A stretch of DNA of 64,000 bases from Photorhabdus asymbiotica (GTDB taxonomy: Bacteria > Pseudomonadota > Gammaproteobacteria > Enterobacterales > Enterobacteriaceae): positions 1-64,000 of the forward strand of contig NZ_RBLJ01000001.1 of the NCBI RefSeq assembly GCF_003634575.1, read 5' to 3'. The notes beneath the pieces were generated by a model. The model was given only the letters and a program-made list of their open reading frames with translations. It had not been told where the DNA came from and ran no database searches. The stretch's first letter is position 1. Each line of letters begins with the position of its first letter. Shown here in pieces: positions 63,326 through 64,000 of this stretch. A program made the position numbers and the translations under genes.

Positions 63326-64000
63326 ATGTCGCCAACGCTACCCGGTGTAACGATGACTCAGGCGCAGATAACAGCGTTCGGTGTCAGTACATTAAATATG
63401 CCCGTATTCATAGGGTATTGTACGAGATTGCCTGCCTTTTCAGCGCCTGTAAAAGTAAACAGTTTAGCTGAAACAGAACAAATAATAGGGAAAGAAGGGC
63501 GTTTGTATGCTCTATTGCGCCACTTTTTCGATAACGATGGGATACAAGCTTTTATTCTGTCGTTAGGCGCACCTGCTGGGGAAAATGCTAATAGTTGGCT
63601 TGAGGCATTACAACAGCCCGATTTGTATGCGGCTGTTGCAGCAGAGCCGCTAATTACACTTTTAGCCGTCGTTGAGGCAAGTGAACTGAACCAAAAAGAA
63701 GGTAATGAGGCTGTGGAAGCTTGGCGACAGTACTGGAAAGCAGTATTAGCGTTATGTCAGGCACGCAGTGACTTGTTTGCCATATTGGAGGCACCAGATG
63801 ATACCGCATTAATCAAGCGTAGTTTGCAGGATTTTCATCATAAGGCACGTCAGTTTGGCGCTCTCTACTGGCCAAGGCTAGAAACATCTTATCAATCCTC
63901 TCAGTTAAAAATTTTGTCTCCTATTGGTGCAGTAGCAGCGGTTATTCAAAGTAATGATGTCCGGCGAGGGGTAGGACATGCACCTGCCAATATAGCGTTA
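63326..64000 (+). CDS. pvc3: PVC second contractile sheath protein (Pvc3/Afp3), partial
   Basis: ATG 63326 follows AAAGGAAATGAGTT. The first 225 codons are visible and run off the right edge. The start SPTLPGVTMTQAQITAFGVST, with MPVFIGYCTRLPAFSAPV, fits Pvc3/Afp3, which forms the sheath part next to the baseplate. It lies 307 bases after pvc2 across nested ERICs. Confidence 0.88.
   Translation, partial: MSPTLPGVTMTQAQITAFGVSTLNMPVFIGYCTRLPAFSAPVKVNSLAETEQIIGKEGRLYALLRHFFDNDGIQAFILSLGAPAGENANSWLEALQQPDLYAAVAAEPLITLLAVVEASELNQKEGNEAVEAWRQYWKAVLALCQARSDLFAILEAPDDTALIKRSLQDFHHKARQFGALYWPRLETSYQSSQLKILSPIGAVAAVIQSNDVRRGVGHAPANIAL

Noticed and set aside
1-64000. tRNA, rRNA or CRISPR arrays
   Set aside because: No cloverleaf, rRNA or regular spacer-repeat pattern was noticed. 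The dispersed repeats are ERICs, not CRISPR.

Overview
The window looks like chromosome of an entomopathogenic Photorhabdus species. The evidence is a Photorhabdus virulence cassette (PVC, an extracellular contractile injection system) starting at the right edge, a PA-IL/LecA-like lectin of the type known from Photorhabdus, paired tail-fibre and tail-fibre-assembly genes, a complete type VI secretion system (T6SS), and about a dozen ERIC elements in the gaps. This is inference from gene content; no species-level assignment was possible.

Layout. (1) 1-7006, minus: the N-terminal 2335 codons of a filamentous-haemagglutinin-type TpsA exoprotein, preceded by what looks like the stub of its TpsB transporter (7027-7320). 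(2) 8205-13137, plus: three tail-fibre paralogues with a shared N-terminal part and different C-termini, two of them followed by nearly identical assembly chaperones. (3) 13804-32490, plus: a T6SS locus with all 13 core subunits (order tssB, tssC, hcp, tssE, tssF, tssG, vgrG, an accessory gene, PAAR, tssA, tssJ, tssK, tssL, tssM, clpV). It is followed by a MASE1 membrane sensor, a LuxR-type response regulator and a BvgS/EvgS-type hybrid kinase (32576-38070). (4) 38273-45379, minus: a LecA-like lectin, a lasso-peptide operon (transporter, cyclase, B2 protease, B1 leader-binding protein and a 38-codon precursor that a normal ORF cut-off misses) and a small unknown protein. The operon is bracketed by direct repeats, and one repeat copy has lost the precursor. 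(5) 46116-56776: a probable small-molecule oxidation/reduction cluster (MFS pump, SDR, Old Yellow Enzyme, EthD-like protein, FAD hydroxylase, DUF2783 protein, fused indolepyruvate:ferredoxin oxidoreductase), then a LysR regulator (57375-58256). (6) 59397-64000: a P47/OrfX-like (TULIP-fold) protein directly upstream of pvc1 (tube), pvc2 (sheath) and the start of pvc3 (sheath).

How it fits together. Most of the window is accessory DNA for interactions with other organisms: a secreted adhesin or toxin, two different contractile injection machines, lectins, and a predicted cationic antimicrobial lasso peptide. The gaps carry ERIC elements and decayed IS fragments (IS481-, IS110- and IS200/IS605-like). 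Internal duplications let me compare ERIC-occupied and empty sites directly. The least ordinary parts are the lasso operon with its decayed duplicate and the P47-like gene coupled to the PVC.
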